From: Streptomyces antarcticus
GTDB taxonomy: Bacteria > Actinomycetota > Actinomycetes > Streptomycetales > Streptomycetaceae
DNA: 64,000 nt
Direction: 5' to 3'
NCBI RefSeq assembly: GCF_026627255.1
Contig: NZ_JAPNLM010000009.1
Span: 62,001-126,000, forward strand
The translations under genes were made by a program, and so were the position numbers. Every line of letters begins with the position of its first letter. Position 1 is the first letter of the stretch. Under the pieces are notes generated by a model. That model saw only the letters and a program-made list of their open reading frames with translations. It had not been told where the DNA came from and searched no databases. Shown here piece after piece: positions 50,183-59,522 of this stretch.

Positions 50183-51979
50183 TCAGCCCCGGTACAGCGC
50201 CTCGATCTCGTCCGCGAAGTCCTTCGCCACCACGTTCCGCTTGAGCTTCAGCGACGGCGTGATGTGGCCCGACTCCTCCGTGAACTGGGAGGGCAGGATG
50301 CGGAATTTCCGCACCGATTCCGCCTTGGAAACCGCCGCGTTGCCGTCGTCCACGGCCTGCTGGACGGCGGCGACCAGGTCCGCGTCCTCGCGCAGCTCCG
50401 CGGCCGTCACGCCGGCCGGCTTGCCGTGCTCGGCGGCCCACCGGCCGAGGAACTCCTCGTCGATGGTGACGAGCGCGGCCACGAACGGCCTCGCGTCGCC
50501 GACCACCATGCACTCCGCGACGAGCGCGTGCGCCCGGATCCGGTCCTCGATCACCGCGGGGGCGACATTCTTGCCGCCCGCCGTGACGATGAGCTCCTTC
50601 TTGCGGCCGGTGATCGCGAGGTAGCCGTCCTCGTCGAGGGTGCCGACGTCGCCGGTGTGGAACCAGCCGTCGGTCAGCGCCTCGGCGGTCGCCGTCTCGT
50701 TCTTCCAGTAGCCGGTGAAGACGTGCTCGCCGTGCAGCAGCACCTCGCCGTCGTCCGCGATGCGCACCACCGAGCCCGGCAGCGGCTGACCGACCGTGCC
50801 GATCTTCTGCTTGTCCCACGGGTTGAAGGTGGTGGCCGCGCAGGACTCGGTCAGGCCGTAGCCCTCCAGCACCGTGAAGCCGATGCCACGGAAGAAGTGG
50901 CCGAGCCGCTCGCCGAGCGGGGCGCCGCCGGAGATCGCGTACTCGCCGCGCCCGCCGAGGACCGCGTGCAGCTTGCTGTAGACGAGCTTGGAGAAGAGCT
51001 TGTGCTTGAGCTTCAGTCCGAACGACGGCCCGCGCGGGGTGTCCAGCGCCCGGCTGTACGCGATCGCCGTCTCGGCGGCCGCGTCGAAGATCTTGCCCTT
51101 GCCGTCGGCCTGGGCCTTGGCGCGCGCCGAGTTGTAGACCTTCTCGAAGACGCGCGGCACGCCGAGGATCAGCGTCGGCCGGAAGGACTGCAGCTCGTCG
51201 GTCAGGTTCTTGATGTCCGGTACGCAGCCCAGCCGGATCGGCGCCAGCACGGCCGCCACCTCCACCAGGCGCCCGAAGACGTGCGCGGCCGGGAGGAAGA
51301 GCAGCACCGAGCACTCGCCGGTCTTGAAGAGCGGGCTCAGCCGCTCCACCGCGTTGCCGCACTCGGCGAAGAAGTTCCGGTGGGACAGCACACAGCCCTT
51401 GGGGCGGCCGGTGGTGCCCGAGGTGTAGACGATGGTGGCCGGGTCGTCGGCGTTCGCGAGAGAGCTGCGCTCGTCGGCGTCGGCGTCGGAGACCGCGGCC
51501 CCCGCGGCCTTCAGCGCGTCGAGGTCGCCGCGCTCGATCTCCCAGACCTCGCGCAGCTCCGGGAGCCGGTCGCGCAGCGCGGCCACGGCCTCGCCGTGCC
51601 CGGGGCTCTCGACGACCGCCGCGACGGCGCCGGAGTCGCCCAGGATCCACTGGATCTGCTCGGGGGAGCTGGTCTCGTACACGGGGACGGTGACGCCGCC
51701 GGCGCTCCAGATCGCGAAGTCGATCAGCACCCACTCGTAGCGGGTGCGGGAGATAAGGGCGACCCGGTCGCCCGGGCGGATGCCGGCCGCGATGAGGCCC
51801 TTGGCCGTCGCCCGGACCTCGGCGAGGAACTCGGTCGCGGTCACGTCCTGCCACCGGCCGTCGACCTTGCGGCTCATGACGGCGGTGTCGGGATGCTGAG
51901 CGGCGTTGCGGCGGATGAGATCCGTCAGGTTCCCGTCCGACGGGACCTCGTACAGGGCCGGAAGACTGAACTCGCGCAA
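50183..51979 (-). CDS. fadD: Long-chain fatty acid--CoA ligase (AMP-binding)
   Basis: 598 aa. ATP/AMP motif YTSGTTGRPKGCVLSH, EGYGLTESCAATTFNPW, GWFHTGDVGTLDEDGYLAITGRKKELIVTAGGKNVAP and PSLKLKRNVV with the catalytic Lys. It activates fatty acids by acyl-AMP to acyl-CoA. TTG 51979 is chosen because AGAGGAG lies eight bases upstream and the protein then begins REFSLPALYEV, as expected for the family. Confidence 0.93.
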   Translation of the reverse strand: MREFSLPALYEVPSDGNLTDLIRRNAAQHPDTAVMSRKVDGRWQDVTATEFLAEVRATAKGLIAAGIRPGDRVALISRTRYEWVLIDFAIWSAGGVTVPVYETSSPEQIQWILGDSGAVAAVVESPGHGEAVAALRDRLPELREVWEIERGDLDALKAAGAAVSDADADERSSLANADDPATIVYTSGTTGRPKGCVLSHRNFFAECGNAVERLSPLFKTGECSVLLFLPAAHVFGRLVEVAAVLAPIRLGCVPDIKNLTDELQSFRPTLILGVPRVFEKVYNSARAKAQADGKGKIFDAAAETAIAYSRALDTPRGPSFGLKLKHKLFSKLVYSKLHAVLGGRGEYAISGGAPLGERLGHFFRGIGFTVLEGYGLTESCAATTFNPWDKQKIGTVGQPLPGSVVRIADDGEVLLHGEHVFTGYWKNETATAEALTDGWFHTGDVGTLDEDGYLAITGRKKELIVTAGGKNVAPAVIEDRIRAHALVAECMVVGDARPFVAALVTIDEEFLGRWAAEHGKPAGVTAAELREDADLVAAVQQAVDDGNAAVSKAESVRKFRILPSQFTEESGHITPSLKLKRNVVAKDFADEIEALYRG

Positions 51980-52196
51980 GACTGCTGCTCCTCTGGGCGC
52001 CATCGCCACCGTGTGGACCGACCGGACGTTACCCACCGGTAGTGGGTTCCGGATAGAGGGAACCGGCCAGATGTTCCCTGCGTCACATGACGCGCACGTG
52101 CCCTGCCGACAGTAGTCGACCCCTCTGACGACTCGGAAGTAACCGCAGGTCCGGCCCCTCGGCCGGTTCCCCTACCCCCCGGCCCCCGGGCGCCCC

Positions 52197-52202
52197 TAGG
52201 GT
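52197..52202 (+). promoter_or_regulatory. -10 box for a leaderless metallophosphoesterase gene
   Basis: TAGGGT lies six bases before ATG 52209; no Shine-Dalgarno sequence. Confidence 0.45.
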
Positions 52203-52208
52203 GGCGGC

Positions 52209-52994
52209 ATGGGTGGCAGGAAAAGCGGTACGCGAGTCCACGTCGTGAGCGACGTCCACGGCAACACCGAGGCCCTCGCACGGGCGGGGGACGGCGCCGA
52301 CGCGCTGATCTGCCTCGGTGACCTCGTGCTCTTCCTCGACTACGCCGACCACTCGCGCGGCATCCTCCCCGACCTCTTCGGCGTCGAGAGTGCCAACCGG
52401 GTCGTCGAACTGCGCACCGCACGCCGCTTCGAGGAGGCCCGGGCGTTCGGCCGCGAGCTGTGGGCCGGGCTGGACCGCGAACGGCTGATCGAGGACGCGG
52501 TGCGCCGCCAGTACGCAGGGATGTTCGCCGCGTTCCCCACCCCCACGTACGCCACCTACGGCAATGTCGACATCCCCGGTCTGTGGCCGGAGTACGCCGA
52601 CCGTCCCGGCCTCACCGTGCTCGACGGGCAGCGGGTGGAGATCGGCGGCCGCGTCTTCGGCTTCGTGGGCGGCGGACTGCCCTCGCCGATGCGGACCCCG
52701 TACGAGGTGGACGTCGAGGAGTACGCCGCCAAGGTGGAGGCCCTGGGCGAGGTGGACGTGCTGTGCTCGCACATCCCGCCCGAGGTGCCGGAGCTCTGCT
52801 ACGACACGGTCGCGCGGCGCTTCGAGCGGGGCAGCGAGGCCCTGCTGGCCGCCATCCGCCGCACCCGCCCCCGGTACGCGCTCTTCGGCCACGTGCACCA
52901 GCCCCTGGCCCGCCGGATGCGGATCGGGGGCACGGAGTGCGTGAACGTCGGCCATTTCGCGGCGACCGGGCGACCGTGGGCCCTGGAGTGGTGA
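52209..52994 (+). CDS. Metallophosphoesterase
   Basis: 261 aa calcineurin-like phosphoesterase. Metal ligands are visible in VVSDVHGNTEAL, CLGDLVLFLDYAD, ATYGNVDIPG, CSHIPPE and FGHVHQP. No signal peptide. Its phosphoester substrate is not predictable. Transcribed divergently from fadD with a 229-nt gap. Confidence 0.9.
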   Translation: MGGRKSGTRVHVVSDVHGNTEALARAGDGADALICLGDLVLFLDYADHSRGILPDLFGVESANRVVELRTARRFEEARAFGRELWAGLDRERLIEDAVRRQYAGMFAAFPTPTYATYGNVDIPGLWPEYADRPGLTVLDGQRVEIGGRVFGFVGGGLPSPMRTPYEVDVEEYAAKVEALGEVDVLCSHIPPEVPELCYDTVARRFERGSEALLAAIRRTRPRYALFGHVHQPLARRMRIGGTECVNVGHFAATGRPWALEW

Positions 52995-53148
52995 GCGGGG
53001 CCCGGGGGCGGCGGGCCGCGCGGTGACCGCCGCGGCGGGTGGCCGGTAGGGGAGGTGCTGGAGTGGCGGAGCCCGCACGCGCGGTAGCCTTCGAGCGGCG
53101 GCCCGAGGCCGCACACTTCCTCGAACACTCCCCGGAGGAGCGACCGCG

Positions 53149-53589
53149 ATGGCGGAACACACCAGCTCAAGCATCACGATCGAGGCCTCGCCGGCCGCCG
53201 TGATGGCCGTGATCGCCGACTTCGCCCGCTACCCCGAGTGGACCGGCGAGGTGAAGGAGGCCGAGGTGCTGGCCACCGACCCCGAGGGCCGCGCCGAGAA
53301 GGTCCGGCTGCTGCTCGACGCCGGCGCGATCAAGGACGACCACACCCTCGCCTACACCTGGAAGGGTGCGGACGAGGTCAGCTGGACCCTGGACAAGTCG
53401 CAGATGCTGCGCCAGCTCGACGGCTCCTACCGGCTGGCCCCGGTCGGCGGCGGCGCACGCACCGAGGTCACCTACCAGCTGACCGTGGACGTCAAGATCC
53501 CGATGCTGGGCATGATCAAGCGGAAGGCCGAGAAGGTCATCATCGACCGCGCGCTGGCGGGCCTGAAGAAGCGCGTCGAGTCCACCTGA
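53149..53589 (+). CDS. SRPBCC/START-type lipid-binding protein
   Basis: 146 aa: ITIEASPAAVMAVIADFARYPEWTGEVKEAEVL, a helix-grip fold start typical of SRPBCC proteins, and a C-terminal amphipathic helix IKRKAEKVIIDRALAGLKKRVE. It probably binds a hydrophobic ligand. No catalytic motif. GGAGGAG site upstream. Confidence 0.88.
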   Translation: MAEHTSSSITIEASPAAVMAVIADFARYPEWTGEVKEAEVLATDPEGRAEKVRLLLDAGAIKDDHTLAYTWKGADEVSWTLDKSQMLRQLDGSYRLAPVGGGARTEVTYQLTVDVKIPMLGMIKRKAEKVIIDRALAGLKKRVEST

Positions 53590-53986
53590 CCCCCTGCCTG
53601 ACCCCCTGCGGGGACGCGTCCGCCGGGGGTACCGCCCCGGACCCGGGGCCTCCTCCCGCAGCCGGGGTGCAGGCCCCTGGGGCTCCGGCCCCGGACCCCG
53701 TGCCTGCGCAGCGGGGGTGCAGCCCCTGGGGCTCCGCCCCAGACCCCGCGCCTCAAACGCCGGCGGGGCTGGACGTCGCCGGCGGGGCTGGATGTGGCCG
53801 GCGTAGGACGTGTCTTTCCGCTCGGGGCGGATGTGCCCGGCGGGGGGCCCGGTGTGCCGTGCGAGGCCTGGACGGTCCGCCGGGCGATTTCAGCCTCGCC
53901 GGCGTTTGAGGCGCGGGGTACGGGGCGGAGCCCCGGGAGCCTGCAGCCCCGCCGACGCTCGACCACCGAACCGGAGTAGCCGCACC
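53590..53986. repeat. Intergenic repeat region
   Basis: 397 nt without a gene. A copy of a GC-rich interspersed repeat (GGGGCTCCGCCCC...CCTCAAACGCCGGCGGGGCTGGA) lies at 53728-53772 and an inverted copy at 53891-53937; they could pair as a long stem-loop. Related copies are at 57652-57879 and a degenerate one at 41960. Confidence 0.75.
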
Positions 53987-55201
53987 ATGCGCACCCTGCT
54001 GATCACCGGCCCCGGCGGGGCCGGGCGGACCACCGTGGCCGCGGCCACCGCCCTCGCCGCCGCCCGGCAGGGGCAGCGGGTGCTGCTGCTGTCCGGCGAC
54101 CCGGGCGACCCCCTCGCCGCCCTGGTCGGCGGCCCGGCAGGACCGTCCGCCGAGGTCGTGCCCGGCCTGCGCGCGGTCCCCGTGGCCGCCGGGTTCCGGG
54201 TGGCCCGGGTGGACTCCGGCGAGGAGTTCCGCGACGAGCTCGTCGCCCTCCAGGAACGCGGCTCCGCCCTCCTCAGCATGGTCGGCGCCCGCCCCCTCGG
54301 GGCGGAGGAGCTCACCGAACTGCCCGGCGCCGAGCAGTTCGCCCTGCTCCGCGCCCTGCGGCGGGCCGCCGCCGCGCCCGGCACCGACCTCGTCGTCGTC
54401 GACATGCCCCCGCTCCACCAGACCGTGGCCACCCTCGCCCTCCCCGCCCAGCTGCGCCGCTACCTCGCCCGGCTGCTCCCCGCGGAGCGGCAGGCGGCCC
54501 GCGCCCTGCGCCCCGTACTGGCCCAGCTGGCCGGCGTCCCCATGCCCGCCCAGTGGCTCTACGAGGCCGCCGCCCGCTGGGACGAGGAGCTGGCCGCCGT
54601 CCAGGCCGTGGTCGAGGCCGGCACCACCTCCGTCCGGCTGGTCGCCGAACCGGGACCGGCCGCCGCCGCCGCCCTGCGCACCGGAGCGCTCGGGCTGGCC
54701 CTGCACCAGCTGGGCACCGACGACCTGGTGGCCAACCGGCTCGTGCCCACGGACTCCACCGACCCCTGGGCGGCGTCCGTGGCCGCCCAGCAGCAGGCGT
54801 TCCTGCGCGAGCGGGGCCAGTCGGTTCCCGTACGGGAGCTGCCCCACCTGGGCCGCGACCCGCGGGGCCCGGACGACCTGGCGGAACTCTGCGGCCCGGC
54901 CGGGGCCGCGGACCTCGCCCCCGGGCGGCCGGGCCGCGAGCTGCGGGCCTGGCCCGTGGAGGACCGGCTCGCCGAGGACGGCGTACTCGTCTGGGCCGTA
55001 CGGCTGCCCCACGCCCGCAAGGACGACCTCGACCTGATCCGCCGCGGGGACGAGCTGCTGCTCACCGTGGGCCCGTACCGCAGGATCGTTCCGCTGCCCT
55101 CCGCGCTGCGCCGCTGCACCGTCTCCGGGGCCGCCCTGGCCGAGGACGTGCTCCGCGTCCGCTTCACGCCGGATCCGGGACAGTGGCCGCGTACGCCCTG
55201 A
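53987..55201 (+). CDS. ArsA-like ATPase
   Basis: 404 aa deviant-Walker ATPase. LLITGPGGAGRTTVAAATALAAARQGQRVLLLSGDPG stands where ArsA/Get3 have GKGGVGKT, so the signature Lys is Pro and the P-loop Lys is Arg. Then DLVVVDMPPLHQTV (Walker B), and ALHQLGTDDLVANRLVP. The C-terminus carries an ArsA HSP20-like segment (VLVWAVRLPHARKDDLDLIRRGDELLLTVGPYRR). ATG 53987 has a GGAG site. It precedes the DUF5304 gene and glkA. Confidence 0.85.
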   Translation: MRTLLITGPGGAGRTTVAAATALAAARQGQRVLLLSGDPGDPLAALVGGPAGPSAEVVPGLRAVPVAAGFRVARVDSGEEFRDELVALQERGSALLSMVGARPLGAEELTELPGAEQFALLRALRRAAAAPGTDLVVVDMPPLHQTVATLALPAQLRRYLARLLPAERQAARALRPVLAQLAGVPMPAQWLYEAAARWDEELAAVQAVVEAGTTSVRLVAEPGPAAAAALRTGALGLALHQLGTDDLVANRLVPTDSTDPWAASVAAQQQAFLRERGQSVPVRELPHLGRDPRGPDDLAELCGPAGAADLAPGRPGRELRAWPVEDRLAEDGVLVWAVRLPHARKDDLDLIRRGDELLLTVGPYRRIVPLPSALRRCTVSGAALAEDVLRVRFTPDPGQWPRTP

Positions 55202-55276
55202 ACGCCGTACCGCCGTTCGGGTAACGTCGAAGGTAGCCAGTACCGCCGCCCCGCAGTCGCAGCAGGAGAGTCCGCC

Positions 55277-55729
55277 ATGAGCGAGGCCACCGACCGTCCC
55301 ACCGACGACGCCTGGGCCAAGGCCTGCGCCGAGGACCTCGCCGCCGAGAAGGAGCGCCTGCGCGGGCAGGACGGCACGCGCTCCGGCGCCCCCGGCAGTG
55401 CCGCCGAGGAGCTGTTCAAGCTCTTCGAGGCCGTCGCCGACAAGGTCTCCGGGCTGAACAACCCGCTTCTCGGCGTCGCCGCACAAGGCGCTGTACGCCA
55501 GTTCGTCAACCAGGCCAAGACCGCCGCCCAGCCCGTCATCGAACGCAACCCCGAGGTCTTCGACCACCTCGCGGCCGCCGGTTCCGAGCTGCTCGCCGCC
55601 TACCGCTCGGCCGTCGAGGGCCACGAGAGCCGCTGGACGCGGAACGAGCCCCCGGCGCCGCCCCGGGAGTCCGACCCCCGCGACGACGGCCCCGACGCGG
55701 GCCCGGCCGAGCGGATCGATCTCGACTGA
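55277..55729 (+). CDS. DUF5304 acidic protein upstream of glkA
   Basis: 150 aa, acidic and mainly helical (AEELFKLFEAVADKVSGLNNPLLGVAAQGAVRQFVNQAK), with a disordered Asp/Pro tail. No catalytic motif. It precedes glkA by 61 nt, the same order as SCO2127-glkA in S. coelicolor as I recall it. GGAG-type site upstream. Confidence 0.83.
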   Translation: MSEATDRPTDDAWAKACAEDLAAEKERLRGQDGTRSGAPGSAAEELFKLFEAVADKVSGLNNPLLGVAAQGAVRQFVNQAKTAAQPVIERNPEVFDHLAAAGSELLAAYRSAVEGHESRWTRNEPPAPPRESDPRDDGPDAGPAERIDLD

Positions 55730-55790
55730 ACCTCCGCCACCCTCGGGTACCTTTGCCCGTGGCGGGGTTTGACCGGAAACCGAGGGACTA

Positions 55791-56732
55791 ATGGGACTCA
55801 CCATCGGCGTCGACATCGGCGGCACGAAGATCGCGGCGGGCGTGGTCGACGAAGAGGGCACCATCCTTGAGACGTACAAGGTGCCCACCCCGCCGACCGC
55901 GGACGGAGTGACGGACGCGATCTGTGCCGCCGTCTCCGAGGTCAGCAGCAGTCACACCATCGACGCCGTCGGCATCGGCGCGGCGGGCTACGTGGACGAC
56001 AAGCGCGCGACCGTGCTCTTCGCGCCGAACATCAACTGGCGCCACGAGCCGCTCAAGGACAAGGTCGAGCAGCGCATCGGCCTGCCGGTCGTCGTCGAGA
56101 ACGACGCGAACTGCGCGGCCTGGGGCGAGTACCGCTTCGGTGCCGGCCAGGGCCATGAGGACGTCATCTGCATCACGCTCGGCACGGGCCTGGGCGGCGG
56201 CATCATCATCGGCAACAAGCTGCGCCGCGGCCGCTTCGGCGTCGCCGCAGAGTTCGGGCACATCCGGGTCGTCCCCGACGGCCTGCTGTGCGGCTGTGGC
56301 AGCCAGGGCTGCTGGGAGCAGTACGCCTCCGGGCGCGCGCTCGTCCGGTACGCCCGGCAGCGCGCCAACGCCACCCCCGAGAACGCGAAGTTCCTGCTCT
56401 CCCTCGGCGACGGCACCCCCGAGGGCATCGAGGGCAAGCACATCAGCCAGGCCGCCCGTCAGGGCGACCTGGTGGCCGTCGACTCCTTCCGCGAACTGGC
56501 CCGCTGGGCCGGCGCGGGCCTGGCCGACCTGGCCTCGCTGTTCGACCCGTCGGCCTTCATCGTCGGCGGCGGTGTCTCGGACGAGGGCGACCTCGTCCTC
56601 GACCCGATCCGCAAGTCCTTCAAGCGCTGGCTGATCGGCGGCGCGTGGCGTCCGCACGCCCAGGTACTGGCCGCCCAACTGGGAGGCAAGGCCGGACTCG
56701 TCGGCGCGGCCGACCTCGCGCGCCAGGGCTGA
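55791..56732 (+). CDS. glkA: Glucokinase (ROK family)
   Basis: 313 aa. ATP site GLTIGVDIGGTKIAAGVVDEEG, zinc/ROK signature CGCGSQGCWEQYASG, and GTGLGGGIIIGNKL, VENDANCAAWGEY. It makes glucose-6-phosphate and in Streptomyces also mediates carbon catabolite repression. GAGGGA six bases before ATG 55791. Confidence 0.96.
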   Translation: MGLTIGVDIGGTKIAAGVVDEEGTILETYKVPTPPTADGVTDAICAAVSEVSSSHTIDAVGIGAAGYVDDKRATVLFAPNINWRHEPLKDKVEQRIGLPVVVENDANCAAWGEYRFGAGQGHEDVICITLGTGLGGGIIIGNKLRRGRFGVAAEFGHIRVVPDGLLCGCGSQGCWEQYASGRALVRYARQRANATPENAKFLLSLGDGTPEGIEGKHISQAARQGDLVAVDSFRELARWAGAGLADLASLFDPSAFIVGGGVSDEGDLVLDPIRKSFKRWLIGGAWRPHAQVLAAQLGGKAGLVGAADLARQG

Positions 56733-56792
56733 GCCCCTCCATTTCGCCGTGACCGCCCGCCGCGCCCCCTGGGGGAGCGGCGGGCAGCTGCG

Positions 56793-56798
56793 TATCTT
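56793..56798 (+). promoter_or_regulatory. -10 box for a leaderless EEP gene
   Basis: TATCTT lies six bases before ATG 56805, with no Shine-Dalgarno sequence. Confidence 0.45.
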
Positions 56799-56804
56799 GC
56801 GGGC

Positions 56805-57563
56805 ATGGACCTGCTGCCCGCGCTGCCCAAGTCTCTTACGGAGCCCGACGGTTCTGCCGTGATCCGGGTACTCGGCTACAACATCCGCTCGCTGCGCGAC
56901 GACGAGGAGGCGCTGGCCCGGGTCATCCGGGCGTGCGCGCCGGACCTGGTGTTCGTCCAGGAGGCGCCCCGGTTCTTCCGGTGGCGCAAGCACGCGGCCC
57001 GGCTGGCCGCGAAGTGCGACCTGGTGGTGCTGAGCGGCGGTGCGACCGCGGCCGGGCCGCTGCTGCTCAGCTCACTGCGGGCCTTCGTGGAACGTACGGA
57101 GGACGTGCTGCTGCCGCTGACCCCCGGGCTGCACCGCAGGGGCTTCGCCACGGCCGTCGTACGGTTCGGGTCGGCGCGGGTCGGGCTGGTCTCCGCGCAC
57201 CTGTCGCTGGACCGGGCCGAGCGGGTGGCACAGGCGGGGCTGTTGATGGAACGGCTCGCGGCGATGGACGTCCCGTACGGGATCGCCGCCGGCGACGTGA
57301 ACGAGACCCCCGACGGGCCGGCCTTCGGGCGGCTGGCCGCGGGCCTGCGGGACTGCCGGACGGTCGCGCCGTGGGGCGGGGAGCACACCTTTCCCGCGCG
57401 GGGCGCGGAGCGGCGCATCGACGCCGTCTTCGTGACGGGGGGTGTGGAGGTGCTGGCCTGCGGTGTCCCTGCGGGGCTGGAGGGGGTGTCGGCCGCGGAT
57501 CTGGCGGCCGCGACCGATCACCTGCCGGTGCTGGCGGTGCTGCGGCTGCCGGCTGCGCCGTAG
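56805..57563 (+). CDS. Endonuclease/exonuclease/phosphatase family protein
   Basis: 252 aa. EEP metal and catalytic motifs: VLGYNIRSLRDD, FVQEAPRF (catalytic Glu), IAAGDVNETPDG, RIDAVFV and TDHLPVLAVL. It hydrolyses a phosphodiester or phosphomonoester; the substrate is unknown. No signal peptide. Confidence 0.9.
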   Translation: MDLLPALPKSLTEPDGSAVIRVLGYNIRSLRDDEEALARVIRACAPDLVFVQEAPRFFRWRKHAARLAAKCDLVVLSGGATAAGPLLLSSLRAFVERTEDVLLPLTPGLHRRGFATAVVRFGSARVGLVSAHLSLDRAERVAQAGLLMERLAAMDVPYGIAAGDVNETPDGPAFGRLAAGLRDCRTVAPWGGEHTFPARGAERRIDAVFVTGGVEVLACGVPAGLEGVSAADLAAATDHLPVLAVLRLPAAP

Positions 57564-57941
57564 CCGGGCCGTAGCCGGGCCGTAGCCGGGGCCGGGTCGG
57601 CTTCCGGGTCGCCCGGGTGCGGTGCCGGGGGCTGGTGCGGGGGCCGCTTCCGGGGCTCCGCCCCGGACCCCGCGCCTCAAACGCCGGCGGGGCTGGAGTT
57701 GTGCGCCTGCGGCCTGGAATCGTGGGGTGGGGCTGATCGGTCAGGGGCTCCGCGTCGGCCCCGCGCCTCAAACGCCGGCGGGGTTGGAGTTGTGCGCCTG
57801 CGGCCTGGGATCGTGCGGTGGGGCTGATCGGTCAGGGGCTCCGCGTCGGCCCCGCGCCTCAGACGTCGGCGGGGTTGGAGTTGTGGCCGTGGGGCTGGGG
57901 CCGCCCTGGGGGTGGCCCCAGCCCCGTCCGGCCGTTGTGCT
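57564..57941. repeat. 91-bp tandem repeat region
   Basis: 378 nt without a gene. A 91-bp unit is repeated in tandem: copies at 57701-57791 and 57792-57882, preceded by a partial copy at 57669-57700. Each unit ends with the interspersed repeat core (CCGCGCCTCARACGYCGGCGGG), seen at 57652-57697, 57744-57788 and 57835-57879. Confidence 0.88.
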
Positions 57942-58595
57942 CTAGACGACCGCGCCGCGGCCCGGGTCGTCGTCCTCGTCTTCGTCGTGGGCCATGCGTC
58001 CCACCAGCGTCGCGAAGCCGCCCAGGAAGCCGCCGATGCCCAGCGTCGTCAGCCACCAGGTCATCTCCCACTGGAGCAGCACCGCCAGGAGCAGCAGCAC
58101 CGGCCCGCCCACCACCGCGAGCCACGCGAACTTCGACGTGGTGTCCGCCGGCGGCAGCTCCGGCTCCGGGGGCACGAAGTGGCCCTCCTCGGCCGCCGTC
58201 AGGTCGTCGTCCCCGGGCTCGGCGAGCGAGTGGTCCCGGGGGCCCGCCCCGCCCACGCCCGGGGCGAAGACGACCGAGCTCCCCAGCGACGCCGCCGCCG
58301 GGGGCTCCGCGGCCGGGCCGGAACCCGGTTCCGCCGACGGCTCCGGCTCCGGCTTCGGTTCCGTCTTGGACTCCGCCCTGGGTTCCGTCTTGGACTCCGT
58401 CTTCGAGCCCGGCTCCGGAGGGAGAGGCAGCGGCTTCACGTCCTCCTCCGGCAGCAGCAGGTTCTCGATCGGCTTGAACGGCCGGGCCCCCGGCGGGTCC
58501 GGCGGCTCCTGCCCGTACCCGGCGACGATCGCCGCCCACGCCGCTTCCTCGTCCAGCGGCGGAACACCGCCCGACTGCTCCTCGTGCTCAGCCAC
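57942..58595 (-). CDS. Membrane protein with long charged N-terminus
   Basis: 217 aa. The first 150 residues are Pro/Glu/Lys-rich and probably disordered (PEPGSKTESKTEPRAESKTE), followed by two hydrophobic segments (FAWLAVVGGPVLLLLAVLLQW and MTWWLTTLGIGGFLGGFATL) and an acidic tail. GTG 58595 has GGAGGCGG and overlaps the esterase stop by 8 nt. The function is unknown. Confidence 0.8.
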   Translation of the reverse strand: MAEHEEQSGGVPPLDEEAAWAAIVAGYGQEPPDPPGARPFKPIENLLLPEEDVKPLPLPPEPGSKTESKTEPRAESKTEPKPEPEPSAEPGSGPAAEPPAAASLGSSVVFAPGVGGAGPRDHSLAEPGDDDLTAAEEGHFVPPEPELPPADTTSKFAWLAVVGGPVLLLLAVLLQWEMTWWLTTLGIGGFLGGFATLVGRMAHDEDEDDDPGRGAVV

Positions 58596-59385
58596 CCGCC
58601 TCCGCCCCCTCCCTGCCCACGCTCTCCGCCAGCCGGCCGACGAACGCATAACTGTCCGCGAAGATCCGCTCCGCGTCATGGTCCAACGTCGCGACGTGGT
58701 AACTCTGTTCCAGCAGGGTCTCGGTGACGTCCGTCGACGAGACACGCGCAAGGACGCGCGCCGAGTCGGCCGGCGGTACGACGTGGTCCTGCGGGCTGTG
58801 CAGCAGCAGCAGCGGCTGCGTCACCTGCGGCAGCTCCGCGTCGACCATCCGCAGGAACGTCCGCAACGAGTGCGCGGCGTGCGTCGGGACGCGGTCGTAA
58901 CCGACCTCCTCCGAACCCGGCTTCGCGATGTCGCTGGCGATGCCCGGAGTCGACCGGATGAAGTGCTTGGCCACCGGCAGGGCGACGGCGAGCGGGTCGT
59001 GGACCTTGTTGGCCGGGTTGACGAGGACCAGGCCGCTGATGGCGTCCCCGTGCTTGGCCGCCAGCCGCAGGCTCAGCGCACCGCCCATCGACAACCCGAA
59101 GACGAACACCTGCGCGCACCGGTCCAGCAGCTCCCGCAGTGCGCGGTCCACCTCGGCGTACCAGTCCTGCCAGCCCGTGAGCTGCATGTCCTGCCAGCGC
59201 GTACCGTGCCCGGGCAGCAGCGGCAGCGACACCGTGAGGCCCCGGTCGGCGAGGTACTCGGCCCAGGGGCGCAGCGACTGCGGGGAACCGGTGAAGCCGT
59301 GGCAGAGGAGGACGCCGACCTCTCCGCCCTCGTGGCGGAACGGCTCGGCTCCAGGGAGGACGGGCACCAGGGTCTCCTTGATCAT
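58588..59385 (-). CDS. Alpha/beta-hydrolase carboxylesterase
   Basis: 265 aa. CHGFTGSPQSL oxyanion loop, nucleophile Ser in FGLSMGGALSL, Asp in LLHSPQDHVVPP and His in SYHVATLDHD. This matches Est30-type carboxylesterases or monoacylglycerol lipases. ATG 59385. Operon with the following membrane protein gene. Confidence 0.9.
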   Translation of the reverse strand: MIKETLVPVLPGAEPFRHEGGEVGVLLCHGFTGSPQSLRPWAEYLADRGLTVSLPLLPGHGTRWQDMQLTGWQDWYAEVDRALRELLDRCAQVFVFGLSMGGALSLRLAAKHGDAISGLVLVNPANKVHDPLAVALPVAKHFIRSTPGIASDIAKPGSEEVGYDRVPTHAAHSLRTFLRMVDAELPQVTQPLLLLHSPQDHVVPPADSARVLARVSSTDVTETLLEQSYHVATLDHDAERIFADSYAFVGRLAESVGREGAEAGG

Positions 59386-59522
59386 GATGTACGCCGGGTG
59401 GGGGCGTTGCTCTGTGTGACTTCACCGTACGCGACCGGGGTGGCACCGACCAGGGTCGTCGGGCCGCTCCCGGTGGAGCCAAGGGATAAGGTCTGTTCGA
59501 CAGACACAGGAAGGCTTTCGAG

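Noticed and set aside
57669..57882. A CRISPR array
   Set aside because: Unit length of 91 bp, only about two copies, and no variable spacers; it is a tandem duplication.
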